A stretch of DNA of 64,000 nucleotides from Neiella litorisoli (GTDB lineage Bacteria; Pseudomonadota; Gammaproteobacteria; Enterobacterales; Neiellaceae). Under the pieces are notes generated by a model that was not told the origin of the DNA, ran no database searches, and saw nothing but the letters and a program-made list of their open reading frames with translations. A program made the position numbers and the translations under genes. Shown one piece after another: positions 27,285 to 37,241 of the stretch. Where the stretch lies: assembly GCF_014773395.1 (NCBI RefSeq), contig NZ_JACXAF010000001.1, positions 409,418-473,417 of the forward strand, written 5' to 3'. Positions within the stretch are counted from its first letter, which is position 1. Every line of letters starts with the position of its first letter.

Positions 27285-28439
27285 ATGACACAACGTTTCT
27301 TCGCCAAACAGCTCTTCGACGGTCAGCAACTGCTCGACAATGTTGCCTTTGAGGTAACGGACGGCTGGATCAGCGAGATCCAACCGCGCGCTACTATTGA
27401 TGCCGCCATGACCTTTGTCGACGGTTTGGTGGTACCGGGCTTTATTGATGTACAAGTCAATGGTGGTGGTGGGGTGATGTTTAATCAGACGCCTACCGCC
27501 AGTGCAATCAACCGCATTGGCCAAGCTCATGCTCAGTTTGGTACCACGGGGCTATTGCCGACTGTGATCACCGACGATATTGAGGTGATGACCCAAGCGG
27601 CCGATGCCGTTAGTCAGGCTATCGCAGAAGGCCAGCACAATGTGCTGGGGATCCACTTTGAAGGTCCCCATTTGAGCGTGGCGCGCAAAGGGGTACATGC
27701 CGAACACCACATCCGGCCATTAACTGAACGCGAATTTGATCAGTTTATTCGCCAAGACTTGGGCAAAGTGGTGGTGACTTTGGCGCCGGAGAATGTCAGT
27801 ACCGAGCAGATTGCGCGGCTGACACAGCACGGTGTGCTGGTTTGTCTCGGCCATTCCAATGCGTCTTTTAAGCAGGTGCAAGCGGCTATTGCGGCTGGCG
27901 CTCGCGGTTTCACCCATTTGTTTAATGCCATGTCGCCCTTGCAGTCGCGCGAGCCGGGCATGGTGGGCGCGGCACTGCTCGATAACCACACCTGGTGTGG
28001 CCTGATTGTCGATGGTCACCATGTTCACCCTGCCACTTTGCAGCTTGCGATTGCTGCCAAAGCCGCCGGCAAAATGATGCTGGTGACCGATGCTATGCCG
28101 CCGGTTGGCGATAGTAAACCAAGCTTTAGTCTTTATGGTCAGGAGATCATTCGCACTGAGGATCGTTTGAATGCCAAAACCGGTGAGTTAGCTGGCTCCG
28201 TGTTGGATATGGCGGCCGCCGTTCGCAATACCGTGTCGCAGTTAGGCTTGCCGCTGGTCGACGCGCTCAAAATGGCGAGTCGTTATCCTGCCGAGTTTGC
28301 CCTATTGGCCGATGAAGTGGGCAGTCTTGGGGCGGGTAAACGGGCCAATTTCGTGGTGTTGGATGCAGCTTTAATGGTTCAGCAAACCTGGCTTGCCGGT
28401 GAATGTATTTACCACCGAGACAGCACAGCAATTGGCTAA
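27285..28439 (+). CDS. nagA: N-acetylglucosamine-6-phosphate deacetylase
   Basis: It deacetylates GlcNAc-6-P to glucosamine-6-P. The 384-residue amidohydrolase has the entry motif VVPGFIDVQVNGGGGV, a metal-binding glutamate in GIHFEGPHLS, histidines in VCLGHSNAS and THLFNAMSPL, and the catalytic aspartate in LVTDAMPPVG. The length matches E. coli NagA (382). It lies between nagB-II and nagP in the same strand run. Confidence 0.96.
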   Translation: MTQRFFAKQLFDGQQLLDNVAFEVTDGWISEIQPRATIDAAMTFVDGLVVPGFIDVQVNGGGGVMFNQTPTASAINRIGQAHAQFGTTGLLPTVITDDIEVMTQAADAVSQAIAEGQHNVLGIHFEGPHLSVARKGVHAEHHIRPLTEREFDQFIRQDLGKVVVTLAPENVSTEQIARLTQHGVLVCLGHSNASFKQVQAAIAAGARGFTHLFNAMSPLQSREPGMVGAALLDNHTWCGLIVDGHHVHPATLQLAIAAKAAGKMMLVTDAMPPVGDSKPSFSLYGQEIIRTEDRLNAKTGELAGSVLDMAAAVRNTVSQLGLPLVDALKMASRYPAEFALLADEVGSLGAGKRANFVVLDAALMVQQTWLAGECIYHRDSTAIG

Positions 28440-28496
28440 AAAGATTCAGGCCGCTGAGCAGCCAAAGATAATAAAGATAAATCGTTAGGAGAGAGT

Positions 28497-29825
28497 ATGA
28501 CTACCGTAACCGACGCCAATAAATCTGTGGAGACCGGACAGCCGTCAAGCTTTGTCCCTATGGTCATTATCGGGATTCTGTTTTTCATTTTTGGCTTTGT
28601 CACCTGGCTCAATGGTTCGCTGATCCCATTTCTCAAGATCATCTGTGAGCTAAACGAGTTTCAGGCATTGTTTGTGACTTTTGCTTTTTACATTGCCTAC
28701 ACCTTGATGGCGTTGCCGATGTCGAGCTTGTTGAAACGCACCGGCTATAAAAATGGCATGGCCTATGGGCTGGGTATTATGGCAATTGGCGCATTATTGT
28801 TTATTCCTGCCGCCTTTAGCGCCAACTTTTTAGTGTTTTTGTTAGCCTTGTTCGTGCTCGGTACCGGTCTGACCATTTTGCAAACCGCCTCAAACCCCTA
28901 TGTGGTCCACATTGGTCCGCGCGAAAGTGCTGCCATGCGGATTAGCATTATGGGGCTGATTAACAAAGGAGCTGGGGTGATTGTGCCATTGGTGTTCACT
29001 GCGGTGATCCTTTCCGGCTTGGGTAATTACTCCAGTGAAGCGCTGGCGGCAATGGATGCGGCCAGCCGTGAGCAGCACTTCAGTGAATTGTCTCAGCGCT
29101 TGATTATGCCTTATTTGGCAATGGCTATCGTGCTCTGCGGGTTGATTGCTTTAATCAAATTTTCTTCGTTGCCAGAACTTGATTTTGAGGGCGACGATAA
29201 TGCCCACGGTAATGACAAAGCCGGCATATGGCATTTTCCGCAAGTTGTGTTGGGTGCGGTTTCGCTGTTTAGTTACGTTGGAGTCGAAGTGATTGCCGGT
29301 GACACCATTGGTTTGTATGGCGAAGGGCTCAGCGTTGCCAACTTTGCTTCGCTGACATCCTACACCATGGTGTTTATGGTGATTGGCTACATTATCGGTG
29401 TTACTTGTATTCCAAAGTTTATCTCGCAGGAGCAGGCGCTAAAAGGCTCGGCCATTGCCGGTATTTTATGCGGCCTTGGTGTGGTGTTTTCGTCAACCGA
29501 TAGCACCGTGATTGCGTCGCTTTTATGGGGCTGGAGCGGTATTCCGGTGATCCCCGATTCGGTTACCTTTGTTGCCATGATGGGCCTCGCCCATGCACTG
29601 GTGTGGCCGTCCATCTGGCCGTTAGCTCTTGAAGGATTGGGTAAATACACTGCACAAGGTTCGGCACTGTTGATTATGGGCATTTCTGGTGGTGCTATTT
29701 TGCCCTTGGTATTCGGCAAACTGGCTCATTTAGGCAGCACCCAATATGCCTACCTGATGGTGATCCCATGCTATCTGTTTATTCTGTATTACGGCATGGT
29801 TGGCCACAAAAAACGCCATTGGTAA
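28497..29825 (+). CDS. nagP: GlcNAc permease of the FucP-like major facilitator family
   Basis: This is an inner-membrane transporter of 442 residues with about 12 membrane helices. The sequence GFVTWLNGSLIPFLKIICELNEFQALFVTFAFYIAY and QTASNPYVVHIGPRESAAMRISIMGLINKGAGVIVPL are typical of the fucose/glucose/GlcNAc permease group. Being last in the nagK-nagB-nagA run identifies it as NagP, which imports free GlcNAc by proton symport in Shewanella. The start follows TAGGAGAG. A terminator follows at 29840-29890. Confidence 0.93.
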   Translation: MTTVTDANKSVETGQPSSFVPMVIIGILFFIFGFVTWLNGSLIPFLKIICELNEFQALFVTFAFYIAYTLMALPMSSLLKRTGYKNGMAYGLGIMAIGALLFIPAAFSANFLVFLLALFVLGTGLTILQTASNPYVVHIGPRESAAMRISIMGLINKGAGVIVPLVFTAVILSGLGNYSSEALAAMDAASREQHFSELSQRLIMPYLAMAIVLCGLIALIKFSSLPELDFEGDDNAHGNDKAGIWHFPQVVLGAVSLFSYVGVEVIAGDTIGLYGEGLSVANFASLTSYTMVFMVIGYIIGVTCIPKFISQEQALKGSAIAGILCGLGVVFSSTDSTVIASLLWGWSGIPVIPDSVTFVAMMGLAHALVWPSIWPLALEGLGKYTAQGSALLIMGISGGAILPLVFGKLAHLGSTQYAYLMVIPCYLFILYYGMVGHKKRHW

Positions 29826-29839
29826 GCGTCTAACTTGTT

Positions 29840-29890
29840 GAGAAAGTGGCTGAGGCTTGGTTATCGACGCTCGCCACTTTCTCTTGTTTT
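29840..29890 (+). terminator. Terminator after nagP
   Basis: The inverted repeat GAGAAAGTGGC ... GCCACTTTCTC (29840-29883, ~22-base loop) is followed by TTGTTTT. Confidence 0.7.
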
Positions 29891-29975
29891 ACTCATCGAT
29901 TTGCCATCTTGGTTATCATTTCTGCTAACTCCCTCCGCCATTAAGCACACAAGACTTGACTCTTTCTATGAAAAG

Positions 29976-29989
29976 TGAAAACGTTTTCA
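29976..29989. promoter_or_regulatory. LacI-type palindromic operator upstream of the GH5 gene
   Basis: The perfect 14 bp palindrome TGAAAACGTTTTCA has the central CG typical of LacI-family operators. It sits 26 bp upstream of the GH5 start. Its sequence differs from the NagR operators, so a different regulator, not encoded in the window, is implied. Confidence 0.7.
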
Positions 29990-30015
29990 TGTGATTATAC
30001 TTTGTTGGGGGGAAC

Positions 30016-31176
30016 ATGGATTTTTTCAATCATAAATGTGTGGCTGCTGCAGTCGCGTTGGTTTCGCTCGCCCTATTGCCGGCGGCAACGGCAATGGATA
30101 AGAAAGATAAGGAGCGAGAGCCGGGCGATCATGCCCACTCGGTTGAAGGCTCAGGTTGGTGGAATATCCCTTATCCGGCCAGTTTTGATGTCAAGCTGCT
30201 GACCAAGCAACAAGACCATATTGCGATTGACGGTAAGCAGTTTGTCGATGAGCAAGGCCAGCCGTTTTTGTTTCGCGGTTTAAATATTGCCGATCCCGAC
30301 AAGTTGGTGGGCGAAGGACAATGGCAGCAGTCTTTGTTCGAAGAAATTTCGCGATGGGGCGCCAATGTCATTCGTATTCCCGTTCATCCAATAGCTTGGC
30401 GCAAAAATGGCAAGCAATGGTATTTTGATCGGCTCGATGAAGCGGTCATTTGGGCGAATAAATACGATATCTATTTAATTTTGGACTGGCACTCCATTGG
30501 TAATGTGGAAGATGAGCTATTCCAGCACCCGATGTATCAAACTTCACTCGCCGAGACCCGAAATTTCTGGGCTGATATGGCGTTACGTTATCGCGACGTG
30601 CCCACTATGGCGGTGTATGAGTTGTTCAACGAGCCGACGGTTAATTACATGGGGGTTGCCAATGGCCTCGGCGATATCGCTTGGGACGACTGGCTAGAAT
30701 TTTTGGAAAGCAACATCGACTTGATCCGCGCCTATGATGACAAGGTGATTCCGCTGGTGGCTGGATTTAACTGGGCATATGACTTGCGACCGTTCGCCAA
30801 AGCACCGGTGCGGCGGCCGAATGTTGCTTACGCCGCTCACCCGTATCCGATGAAAGCCAAACCTGAAGTGCGCAGCAAAGCCAATATCTTTAACGCTTGG
30901 GATCAGGTTTGGGGCTTTATGGCCGATGACTATCCGGTGATTGCAACGGAAATTGGCTGGGTGCAGGCTGGCGGCTATGGCGCCCATGTGCCTGTGATTG
31001 ATGACGGCTCATATGGCCCGATGTTTACCGAGTACGCCAATAACAAAGGTTTATCTTGGTGCGTTTGGGTGTTCGATCCGGATTGGGGGCCTACCATGAT
31101 CCATGACTGGGATTTCACACCAACCGAGCAGGGCGCGTTTTTCAAACAGCAGATGCAACAGCATAACCAAAAATAA
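30016..31176 (+). CDS. Secreted glycoside hydrolase family 5 (cellulase-like)
   Basis: This 386-residue protein has a signal peptide (MDFFNHKCVAAAVALVSLAL, cleaved near ATAMD) and a GH5 (beta/alpha)8 barrel. Landmarks are FRGLNIADPDKL, WGANVIRIPVHPIAW, ILDWHSIG, the acid/base Glu206 in ELFNEPTVN, AAHPYP, and the nucleophile Glu312 in IATEIGWV. It has no carbohydrate-binding module. The substrate is a beta-1,4-glucan or mannan; the subfamily cannot be set by eye. A lone LacI-type operator lies just upstream. It is monocistronic between nagP and the giant kinase gene. Confidence 0.88.
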   Translation: MDFFNHKCVAAAVALVSLALLPAATAMDKKDKEREPGDHAHSVEGSGWWNIPYPASFDVKLLTKQQDHIAIDGKQFVDEQGQPFLFRGLNIADPDKLVGEGQWQQSLFEEISRWGANVIRIPVHPIAWRKNGKQWYFDRLDEAVIWANKYDIYLILDWHSIGNVEDELFQHPMYQTSLAETRNFWADMALRYRDVPTMAVYELFNEPTVNYMGVANGLGDIAWDDWLEFLESNIDLIRAYDDKVIPLVAGFNWAYDLRPFAKAPVRRPNVAYAAHPYPMKAKPEVRSKANIFNAWDQVWGFMADDYPVIATEIGWVQAGGYGAHVPVIDDGSYGPMFTEYANNKGLSWCVWVFDPDWGPTMIHDWDFTPTEQGAFFKQQMQQHNQK

Positions 31177-31309
31177 TCTTTATGTGGGCGTGATTTCGCC
31201 GTCATGGCGTGATCCAGCATGTTGATTATCATAGATAAAATGGAAATATGCCGGCTATCGATTATGCTCAATGTAGTCGATACCCGGTCTTTTCGTTGAC
31301 TCAGATGCG

Positions 31310-34300
31310 ATGCGGCAGGGGCAACCTTTATTTGTCTTGGTAAAGCAACAGCTTATGAGCCATTCTTGTTTGTTCCAATTGTTACTATTGGTCATCTGCC
31401 TATCGGTCGTTAGTGTTGTTCAAGCGGATGAAACTAACGCACCGCCAGCATCTGTGATGGCGCTACAATCCGGCGCACTAGATGTTGAAGAACTCGATAA
31501 AATATCAATAGAACTCAAATATTTAGATGAGGTTTTAACCTCTTCCGTATTGTCCTATGCGTTTTCTGGTAATGACAAATGGCTGACCCGCTATCAACAA
31601 TATGAGCCTGCGCTTGATGCTTTGCTAGAAAAGTTATTAGTCGACCCGCCAGAACAACATACCCAACTCATCCAATCGATTGTGCAAGCCAATCAAGCGC
31701 TCGTGGCCATGGAGCGGGACACCATTGCTAAGGTCAAGGCGGGGCAACGGCAACCGGCGATGGCGGTGATCAATAGTGATGAATACCACCAAAATAAAGC
31801 CATCTACATGGAAAATTTGCTGGCTTACATTGAGCTCATTCAGAGCCAGTTAGCAGAGCAAGAGAAAAATGCGCAACTGCTTGAAACCTCCGAAGGCATC
31901 GCGCTTACCGAGGCGGAGCAAAAGTGGATAGCCAATAATGTGGTGAATGTTGGTATCGATTACTGGCCGCCGATTATTTATCTTGAAAATGGCGAAGTGA
32001 AAGGGCTCGCTGGCTCGTTGCTAAACCAAATCGTCAAACACACCGGATTACGAATTAACTTGGTGCAAGGCGAATGGTCTGAGTTGATTGACGGTTTTAA
32101 AGAGGGCGGGGTCGACCTCATTACTGATATTTATTACAGCGAGGAGCGCACCGAATTTGGCGATTTTTCTAGCCCATATTTTATCAATCGCGAGCTGTTT
32201 TTTGTTCGAACTGACCGTAATGACTTAAGCACAAAAGCTGATTTGTTAAATGGCAAAATCGCTGTCACCAAGGGCTATATCACCAAGGATAAATTATTGG
32301 CAGCCATGCCTGGCATCACGGTGGTTGAAACCCAACACATTGAAGAGTCGATTAACTTTGTATTGGATGGCACCGTTGATGCGCTAATTGAGTCGGAAGT
32401 CATTATCGATGATCGCTTAGCCGAGCGCGGTCTGGATTCGCTTCGCAAGATTGATCAAGACGTCATTGCGCCTTCGTTACTCCATTTTTTCTCCACTAAA
32501 CGGCACCCCGAATTACGGCAGATCATTCAAAAAGGCTTGGACAGCCTTTCTACTGAAGAGTTAGTGGCGGCTAATAATCACTGGATAAAGACCAAGGAGG
32601 CCGCTCGCGATCGCGAGCAAAACAGCTTGCTAGAGACCCTTAATCAAAACTTAATTTGGTTATTTGCGGCTGTCATTGCAGCGCTGATTCTGATCGGTGT
32701 GGTGATCAATCAATTGACGCTTCGGATGGATGAAAAGGAGCTGGCGGCGCGATTCGCCTCGGCCAAATTTAAATATCTGGTGTTGGGCGGGTTAGCCGGC
32801 TTCTCGCTATTGTTACTGATCCTTTCGGTCGGCTTTGTCCAAAGCGTGAAAACGAAGACGATAGCGACGACCGAATACAACCTCAACACGCTGCTGAACT
32901 CCACCCATTCATTGCTGCGCTCGTGGGTGGACTACGAGCTAACGTCGCTGAAATCTGTCGGTCGTAGCAATCAGCTGATTACTTTGGTGGAGCAATTGAA
33001 AGCACTGCCGCGAGATCGAGCAACTTTGGTCAATTCACCACTGCAGCAGCAAGTCAGGCAGTTTATTCAAAAACACGAAAGCCGAGCTGGTTCGCTTGGC
33101 TTCTTTATCATCGATGCCGATGACTGGATGAGTCTGTCTTCTCGCCGAGATAGTAATATCGGCACGGCCAATTTCATTGCTCGGGTCAAACCTGAATTGC
33201 TTGAACGGGTGTTAAAAGGCGAGGGGGTGTTTATCCCGCCGATTCGCTCTGATGTAAAACTGGAGGGTGAAGACAATAGTAAGGGCAATCCGCCGACCAT
33301 GTTTTTTGCCGCGCCCATTATCAGCCAAGGTCGGGTGATTGCTATTTTGACCAAGCGGATCAGGCCTAGCGGTGGCTTTTCGGAAGTGTTATCGGCCGGC
33401 TTTATTGGCAAAAGCGGTGAGACCTACGCCATCGACAAAGACGGGCTGTTAGTGTCGAACGTGCGTTTTGGCCAGCAATTGCGCGAGATTGGCTTAGTTG
33501 AACCCTCGGCCAATCCGTTATTTAACCTGAGAGTCACCGATCCTGGCGTTGATTTGGTTGCGCAGCAGGAGCCGGTGTTACCGAGAGAACAGTGGCCGTT
33601 GACCTTTATGGCGGAGAGGGTGACGCGCCTTATTGCTGGTAGCAACATCGACGGCTATCGCGATTATCGCGGCGTGCCTGTCGTCGGAAGCTGGACCTGG
33701 GATAGTGATTTGTCGCTGGGTATTGCCGCCGAAATGGATGTTGAAGAAGCCTTCGGCCAGTACGTGACTTTCCAGTTCACTATTTATGGCATGTTGTCCA
33801 TCTCACTCTTACTCATCTTCGGCAGTAGCTTGTTTACCCTTGGTCTAGGTAAACGGGCTAATCTGGCACTAACCCGCTCACAAGCCGAGCTCGAGAATTT
33901 GATCGAAGCGCGTACCACGGAGCTTAGCCACACCATGCGCCGAACCCGGGCAATTATTGATAATGCTTCGGATGCAATTATCGTGGTTAATCATGAGGGC
34001 GTGATTGAAGAATTTAGCCCTGCTGCGGAAACTATTTTTGGTTACACCTGCGATGAAATCATTGGCCAGAATTTATCAGTGTTGATGGCTGAGCCGTTTC
34101 ATCGTGGCATTGATTCGCCTCAGCAAGTTGAAGATGGACAAACCAGCGCCAGCGCTGCGCCAAAAGAAACCACGGGTTTTCGAAAAAGTGGTGAGGAATT
34201 CTCTATCGAGGTTGCCGTTGGTGAATCGCAAATTGATGGTGAAAGGGCGTTTACTGGGATGATTCGCGATATTACCCGTCGCAAAGAAGCCGAAGAAGCG

Positions 34301-36607
34301 CTCAAACAGGCGAAAAACAGTGCGGAGGAAGCGACCAAAGCGAAAAGTGACTTCTTGGCCAATATGAGTCATGAGATTCGAACACCGATGAATGCCATCA
34401 TTGGTATGAGTTATCTGGCACTGCAAACCCAATTAAGTCGCAAGCAGGAAGACTATGTCAGCAAGATCCACAATTCTGCTAACTCATTGCTGGGCATCAT
34501 TAACGACATTTTAGACTTCTCGAAAATCGAGGCAGGTAAACTCGATTTAGAATCCATCCCCTTTAATCTCAATGACACTATCGCCCAAATGGTTGAAGTG
34601 GTTTCCATCCGTAGTAAGCAAAAAGGCTTGGAATTGTTGATCGACTTTGCCAGCGATATTCCGGTGCAATTAATTGGCGATCCGCTTCGCCTTAGTCAGG
34701 TTCTCATTAATCTTGCCAACAACGCCATTAAGTTTACCGAGCAAGGAGAAGTCATTATCGCGGCCGAGTTAGTCAGCCAAACTGAGGCGGCAGGGCAGTC
34801 ATCAGCGCTGCTTCGATTTAGCGTCAAGGACACTGGTATTGGCATGACGGCAGCGCAGCAGGCCAAGTTGTTCCAGAGTTTTACGCAGGCCGATGCGTCC
34901 ACCACTCGTAACTATGGTGGTACAGGTTTGGGCCTGACGATTTGTAAGTCGTTAGTTGAAATGATGGGTGGCCAAATATCTGTGGATAGTGAAGCTGGCG
35001 TTGGCAGTACGTTTTCATTTACTGCTCAGTTTGGCGTTGGCGAGATGCAGCAATCGGAGGGGGTGTCTTGGTCGCACATTGACATTAATGGTCTGCGATT
35101 ATTGGTGGTTGATGATAGCTCCGCAGCGTTGGAAATTTTCGAAAATCTCGGCGCTAGTTTAGGCATGGTCACTCAAGTGGCTTCAAATGGCAGAGTAGCC
35201 CTTCAGTTACTCGAAGAGGCCGAGGTCAACGGCTCGCCATTTGATGTGGCTATTATCGATTGGAAAATGCCATTGATGGATGGCGTAGAACTGGTTCAAA
35301 TCATTCAGTCTGGGAATCAGCTTAGCAAAGTACCGAAGGTCATTATGGCGACTGCTTATGACCGTGACGAGATGCAACAGCAAGCCAAGCATCTAGATGT
35401 TGCGGCTTATTTGATGAAGCCGGTTACTGCATCATCGCTGCATGATTGCGTGATGCAGGCAATGGGGGGCGTTGCACCGCAAACTCAGCGCCAAGGTGTT
35501 TCGCTTGATAAAGACTTGGCACGAGATATAGCTGGCGCCCACGTGCTGTTGGTCGAAGATAACGAACTCAATCAGCAGATTGCGGTGGAGTTACTGGAGA
35601 TGTCAGGCTTAACAGTCAGTGTCGCTGATAACGGCCAACAAGGCGTCGATATGGTACTAGCCAATGACTACCAAGCGGTATTGATGGATGTGCAAATGCC
35701 GGTACTCGATGGTTATGGTGCGACGCAGCTGATTCGACAGCATGATGAGTATAAATCGTTACCAATTATTGCGATGACTGCAAATGCCATGACTAAAGAC
35801 ATCGACCAGTGTATTGCCGCCGGCATGGATGATCATCTTGCCAAGCCTATCGTTCCGCACGAAGTGATCCGCACATTAGTCAAATGGATCGCGCCCAAAT
35901 TCACACCGAACCCAGAGGCAATTCAACTGGCCTCTGACAGCGGTTCGAAGGCGGCCGATGGAGAGCCTGCATTGCCCCACCTACCTGGCTTTAATACTGA
36001 GCCCGCACTGGCGCGCTGTGGCGGCAAGGTCGCTAGCTACCTTCGTTTATTACAGCGCTTCCGCGAGTCTCAGGCGAGTGCCGCTAATGATGTGAAAACG
36101 GCGGTTGAGGGTGATGATTTCAATACGGCCGAGCGGGTTGCTCACACCCTGAAAGGGCTTGCTGGCAATATTGGCGCTGATGATTTGATGGCGAGCTCGC
36201 AACACCTAGAGCACTACCTGCATCAAGTTGCGACCGAGAGCGCGCCATATCAGACCGAAAAGCTCGACGAGCTATTAATGGCAACTGAAACGGCGTTGCA
36301 GATCACTTGTTCAGTGATTGCGTCTGCATTAGAGGCTGTTGAAGAGACTAGTGGTTCAGAACAACAATCAGAGGTGATCGCTAAGGAAGAACTGCTGAGT
36401 TCTTTAAATCGCCTCAAAGCCGCGATTGATGATTTTGATGCCGAATCAGTTGATATGCTCGATGAATTGATGAGCAAGGCATTAGATGAAGCCACGCTAA
36501 CGGCACTAAAAACGATCGAGTCTGCTTTGGCTCAATATGATTTTGATGAGGCAGGGGAGAATTTGGCGGCGTTGTTGGACTCTCCAGAATGGTCAAACGA
36601 GGCGTGA
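31310..36607 (+). CDS. Giant BvgS-like hybrid sensor kinase (SBP, dCache-like, PAS, HisKA, HATPase, 2x REC, Hpt)
   Basis: This is a 1765-residue phosphorelay sensor. The ATG at 31355 ([20 protein letters not shown]) gives a cleaner signal peptide than 31310 and may be the true start. Residues are numbered from 31310. A helical segment is followed by a periplasmic solute-binding domain (about 205-425, [21 protein letters not shown]). Then come membrane segments near 447-470 and 488-512, a second extracellular dCache-like region to about 815, and membrane segment 820-847. The cytoplasmic part has PAS (880-1000), HisKA with H1021 ([11 protein letters not shown]), HATPase ([12 protein letters not shown]), REC1 with D1317, REC2 with D1460 ([11 protein letters not shown]) and Hpt with H1612 ([10 protein letters not shown]). 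Two periplasmic sensing modules in one chain is notable. No partner response regulator is adjacent. A parS-like site follows the stop directly. Confidence 0.9.
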   Translation: MRQGQPLFVLVKQQLMSHSCLFQLLLLVICLSVVSVVQADETNAPPASVMALQSGALDVEELDKISIELKYLDEVLTSSVLSYAFSGNDKWLTRYQQYEPALDALLEKLLVDPPEQHTQLIQSIVQANQALVAMERDTIAKVKAGQRQPAMAVINSDEYHQNKAIYMENLLAYIELIQSQLAEQEKNAQLLETSEGIALTEAEQKWIANNVVNVGIDYWPPIIYLENGEVKGLAGSLLNQIVKHTGLRINLVQGEWSELIDGFKEGGVDLITDIYYSEERTEFGDFSSPYFINRELFFVRTDRNDLSTKADLLNGKIAVTKGYITKDKLLAAMPGITVVETQHIEESINFVLDGTVDALIESEVIIDDRLAERGLDSLRKIDQDVIAPSLLHFFSTKRHPELRQIIQKGLDSLSTEELVAANNHWIKTKEAARDREQNSLLETLNQNLIWLFAAVIAALILIGVVINQLTLRMDEKELAARFASAKFKYLVLGGLAGFSLLLLILSVGFVQSVKTKTIATTEYNLNTLLNSTHSLLRSWVDYELTSLKSVGRSNQLITLVEQLKALPRDRATLVNSPLQQQVRQFIQKHESRAGSLGFFIIDADDWMSLSSRRDSNIGTANFIARVKPELLERVLKGEGVFIPPIRSDVKLEGEDNSKGNPPTMFFAAPIISQGRVIAILTKRIRPSGGFSEVLSAGFIGKSGETYAIDKDGLLVSNVRFGQQLREIGLVEPSANPLFNLRVTDPGVDLVAQQEPVLPREQWPLTFMAERVTRLIAGSNIDGYRDYRGVPVVGSWTWDSDLSLGIAAEMDVEEAFGQYVTFQFTIYGMLSISLLLIFGSSLFTLGLGKRANLALTRSQAELENLIEARTTELSHTMRRTRAIIDNASDAIIVVNHEGVIEEFSPAAETIFGYTCDEIIGQNLSVLMAEPFHRGIDSPQQVEDGQTSASAAPKETTGFRKSGEEFSIEVAVGESQIDGERAFTGMIRDITRRKEAEEALKQAKNSAEEATKAKSDFLANMSHEIRTPMNAIIGMSYLALQTQLSRKQEDYVSKIHNSANSLLGIINDILDFSKIEAGKLDLESIPFNLNDTIAQMVEVVSIRSKQKGLELLIDFASDIPVQLIGDPLRLSQVLINLANNAIKFTEQGEVIIAAELVSQTEAAGQSSALLRFSVKDTGIGMTAAQQAKLFQSFTQADASTTRNYGGTGLGLTICKSLVEMMGGQISVDSEAGVGSTFSFTAQFGVGEMQQSEGVSWSHIDINGLRLLVVDDSSAALEIFENLGASLGMVTQVASNGRVALQLLEEAEVNGSPFDVAIIDWKMPLMDGVELVQIIQSGNQLSKVPKVIMATAYDRDEMQQQAKHLDVAAYLMKPVTASSLHDCVMQAMGGVAPQTQRQGVSLDKDLARDIAGAHVLLVEDNELNQQIAVELLEMSGLTVSVADNGQQGVDMVLANDYQAVLMDVQMPVLDGYGATQLIRQHDEYKSLPIIAMTANAMTKDIDQCIAAGMDDHLAKPIVPHEVIRTLVKWIAPKFTPNPEAIQLASDSGSKAADGEPALPHLPGFNTEPALARCGGKVASYLRLLQRFRESQASAANDVKTAVEGDDFNTAERVAHTLKGLAGNIGADDLMASSQHLEHYLHQVATESAPYQTEKLDELLMATETALQITCSVIASALEAVEETSGSEQQSEVIAKEELLSSLNRLKAAIDDFDAESVDMLDELMSKALDEATLTALKTIESALAQYDFDEAGENLAALLDSPEWSNEA

Positions 36608-36623
36608 TGTTTCACGTGAAACA
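36608..36623. other. Candidate parS site (perfect consensus)
   Basis: TGTTTCACGTGAAACA is the exact universal parS sequence bound by ParB. It begins immediately after the kinase stop codon, in the 19 bp gap before the convergent lipoprotein gene. Confidence 0.88.
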
Positions 36624-36626
36624 TAG

Positions 36627-37106
36627 TTATTTTTTGATGGGCTTGATATACACCACTGGTACCTCGGCACTTTGGTCAAAGTAGAATCCATAGGTGCCGG
36701 TTTGCTTCGGGTTAAATCGAAAGTAAGCACCATTTGAATTGCAGTTCGCTTTCACGGCCGGTCCATTGCTTACGACGATCTCATCCGCTTTAGTTAAGAA
36801 CCCACAATTGAAATCCGGTGACCAACCAGCATCGGCAAATTTGAAATCATAGTATTCGCCGTCAGCCACGAGACGAGCTTGCGCCCGATAAAGATTGTCG
36901 CCCACCTTCTTCACACGATACTGCTCTTCAGCATCCCACCAGGTGAAAACAGCGCGTAGGTATAACAGGTTTTCCATCGCGGGTTTTGGTGGTGGTTCCA
37001 CTTTAGTGACCTTGGGGGCGGTACTTTGACAGCCGCTCAATATTGCAGCTCCGACCGTTAGCATAAGGGTAAGGTGAAGAGACTTGGTAGACGAGCGCAA
37101 TTGCAT
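36627..37106 (-). CDS. Predicted outer-membrane or periplasmic lipoprotein, unknown function
   Basis: This is a 159-residue protein. The lipoprotein signal ends in lipobox AILSGC with Cys26. A short Pro-rich linker (KVEPPPKP) leads to a compact, probably beta-rich domain (AVFTWWDAEEQYRVKKVGDN ... GYFRF-like repeats, AYFRFNPKQTGTYGFYFDQS). Two cysteines (in FNCGFL and KANCNS) could form a disulfide. The C-terminal part resembles carbohydrate- or starch-binding Ig-like modules, but I cannot assign a family. It is convergent with the giant kinase gene and downstream of glyS on the same strand. Confidence 0.7.
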   Translation of the reverse strand: MQLRSSTKSLHLTLMLTVGAAILSGCQSTAPKVTKVEPPPKPAMENLLYLRAVFTWWDAEEQYRVKKVGDNLYRAQARLVADGEYYDFKFADAGWSPDFNCGFLTKADEIVVSNGPAVKANCNSNGAYFRFNPKQTGTYGFYFDQSAEVPVVYIKPIKK

Positions 37107-37170
37107 AACGTTGGTAACGCCTCTGTTCGTTGTTGCTACTAAGGCTAGTCAAAGAGGGCGTCGTTGTCAT

Positions 37171-37205
37171 ATGAAAAAGCCCATGCTGTGAGAGGCATGG
37201 GCTTT
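37171..37205 (-). terminator. Terminator of the glyQS operon
   Basis: The inverted repeat AAAGCCCATGC / GCATGGGCTTT (37176-37205) has a T run on the minus strand, 37 bp beyond the glyS stop. Confidence 0.8.
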
Positions 37206-37241
37206 GTTAATGGTGATAGCTTTAGTCGTTGAAACTGCTGA

